From Candidatus Zixiibacteriota bacterium (GTDB lineage: Bacteria; Zixibacteria; MSB-5A5; JAABVY01; JAHJOQ01), in NCBI GenBank assembly GCA_018820315.1, contig JAHJOQ010000157.1:1-32081 (forward strand): DNA of 32,081 bases, read 5' to 3'. Below, one piece after another: positions 31,693-32,081 of this stretch (position 1 is the first letter of the stretch; the number at the start of each line of letters is the position of its first letter). A program made the position numbers and the translations under genes. The notes below the pieces were generated by a model. That model worked only from the letters and a program-made list of their open reading frames with translations, made no database searches and was not told the DNA's origin.

Positions 31693-32081
31693 GTGGAGTC
31701 GCTGACGAAAAAGTTGACCGACATCGTTTCACGCGAGGTCTTACAGTTCGAGCTTGTGCTCCAATTGATGGCTGACCAGCAGAATTATCTGGTGGCGAAT
31801 GATTTGGAAAACCTGAATCGAGTGGTCAAGGAGCAGGAAGAAGCGATCCTGAAAGTGCGCGAACTGGAGAAATCCCGTCTGCTTATTATTGATGAGATCT
31901 CCGATGTGACCGACGACGATTCGGAAAATCTAACGTTGACTCAAATTGCGAAGAAGCTGGCTCTGCCTCAGGCGGAGAAACTCCAAAGGCTGCAGAAGAC
32001 ACTTCTGGATCTGCATGAGAAGATTACAAGGGCCAGGTCGAGAAATGAATTCCTGATAAAGAAATCAATGGAACACATAGA
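31693..32081 (+). CDS. flgN: Flagellar export chaperone FlgN, 3' end cut off
   Basis: The open frame starts at GTG 31693, after AGGAGA (31683-31688), and runs without a stop to the window edge, giving 129 codons so far. The product is almost wholly helical and heptad-rich (VLQFELVLQLMADQQNYLV, NDLENLNRVVKEQEEAIL, LQRLQKTLLDLHEKI, cited in part), as expected for FlgN, which in the cytoplasm guards the hook-filament junction proteins FlgK and FlgL before export. Its place after flgJ supports the call. FlgN is poorly conserved, so the name depends partly on context. The gene starts about 60 nt after flgJ. Confidence 0.85.
   Translation, partial: MESLTKKLTDIVSREVLQFELVLQLMADQQNYLVANDLENLNRVVKEQEEAILKVRELEKSRLLIIDEISDVTDDDSENLTLTQIAKKLALPQAEKLQRLQKTLLDLHEKITRARSRNEFLIKKSMEHI

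Overview
The window looks like chromosomal DNA of a free-living, flagellated, diderm bacterium of roughly 50% GC. Diderm envelope evidence comes from FlgH and FlgI (L- and P-ring proteins), a Sec-exported murein amidase and signal-peptide proteins. The bifunctional-GlmU variant with left-handed beta-helix repeats, the DUF1573 protein and the candidate-phylum-like unknown membrane operon fit the FCB superphylum (for example a Zixibacteria-like lineage). That placement is inference from gene content, not a measured phylogeny. No insertion sequence, prophage or CRISPR array was seen; the content is mostly housekeeping with a few uncharacterised operons.

Layout. 1-2734 (+): 3' part of a dipeptide epimerase gene overlapping a periplasmic N-acetylmuramoyl-L-alanine amidase gene, a plausible murein-peptide pair. 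2749-5676 (-): a three-gene carbohydrate ABC importer (lipoprotein binding protein, two permeases) without its own ATPase. 5806-9076 (+): a tightly packed operon of four unrecognised membrane-associated proteins plus a 39-residue zinc-ribbon protein; this is the best candidate for an undescribed system. 9121-11151 (+): DUF72 protein, D,D-carboxypeptidase and a small coiled-coil protein. 11306-11378: tRNA-Phe. 11613-13713 (+): CBS-domain protein and a DASS/SLC13-type transporter. 13835-14260 (-): bacteriohemerythrin. 14547-14619 (-): tRNA-Thr(CGU). 14826-14939 (-): a candidate free-standing small RNA gene with its own promoter and terminator.

15100-17752 (-): CDF metal transporter, cystathionine-beta-synthase-like PLP enzyme and DUF1573 protein, apparently one operon. 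18024-20710 (-): purD, purE and a TPR protein, with a clear terminator at 17955-17985. 20855-21535 (+): YhhQ/VUT-type queuosine-precursor transporter behind a perfect palindrome. 21775-22080 (+): nine-cysteine metal-binding-like protein behind a near-consensus sigma-70 promoter and a long structured leader. 22258-26579 (+): GlmU-like protein, galT and a membrane glycosyltransferase with a C-terminal TPR region, suggesting nucleotide-sugar and cell-surface glycan work. 26826-32081 (+): flagellar operon flgF-flgG-flgA-flgH-flgI-flgJ-flgN (last one cut by the window edge), preceded by a good sigma-54 (-24/-12) promoter match.

Together the genes cover envelope peptidoglycan processing, sugar uptake, purine synthesis, surface glycan precursors and assembly of the flagellar rod, P/L rings and their chaperones. 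Most predicted starts were adjusted to Shine-Dalgarno sequences and overlaps. All functional names rest on motifs read by eye; no database search was possible.
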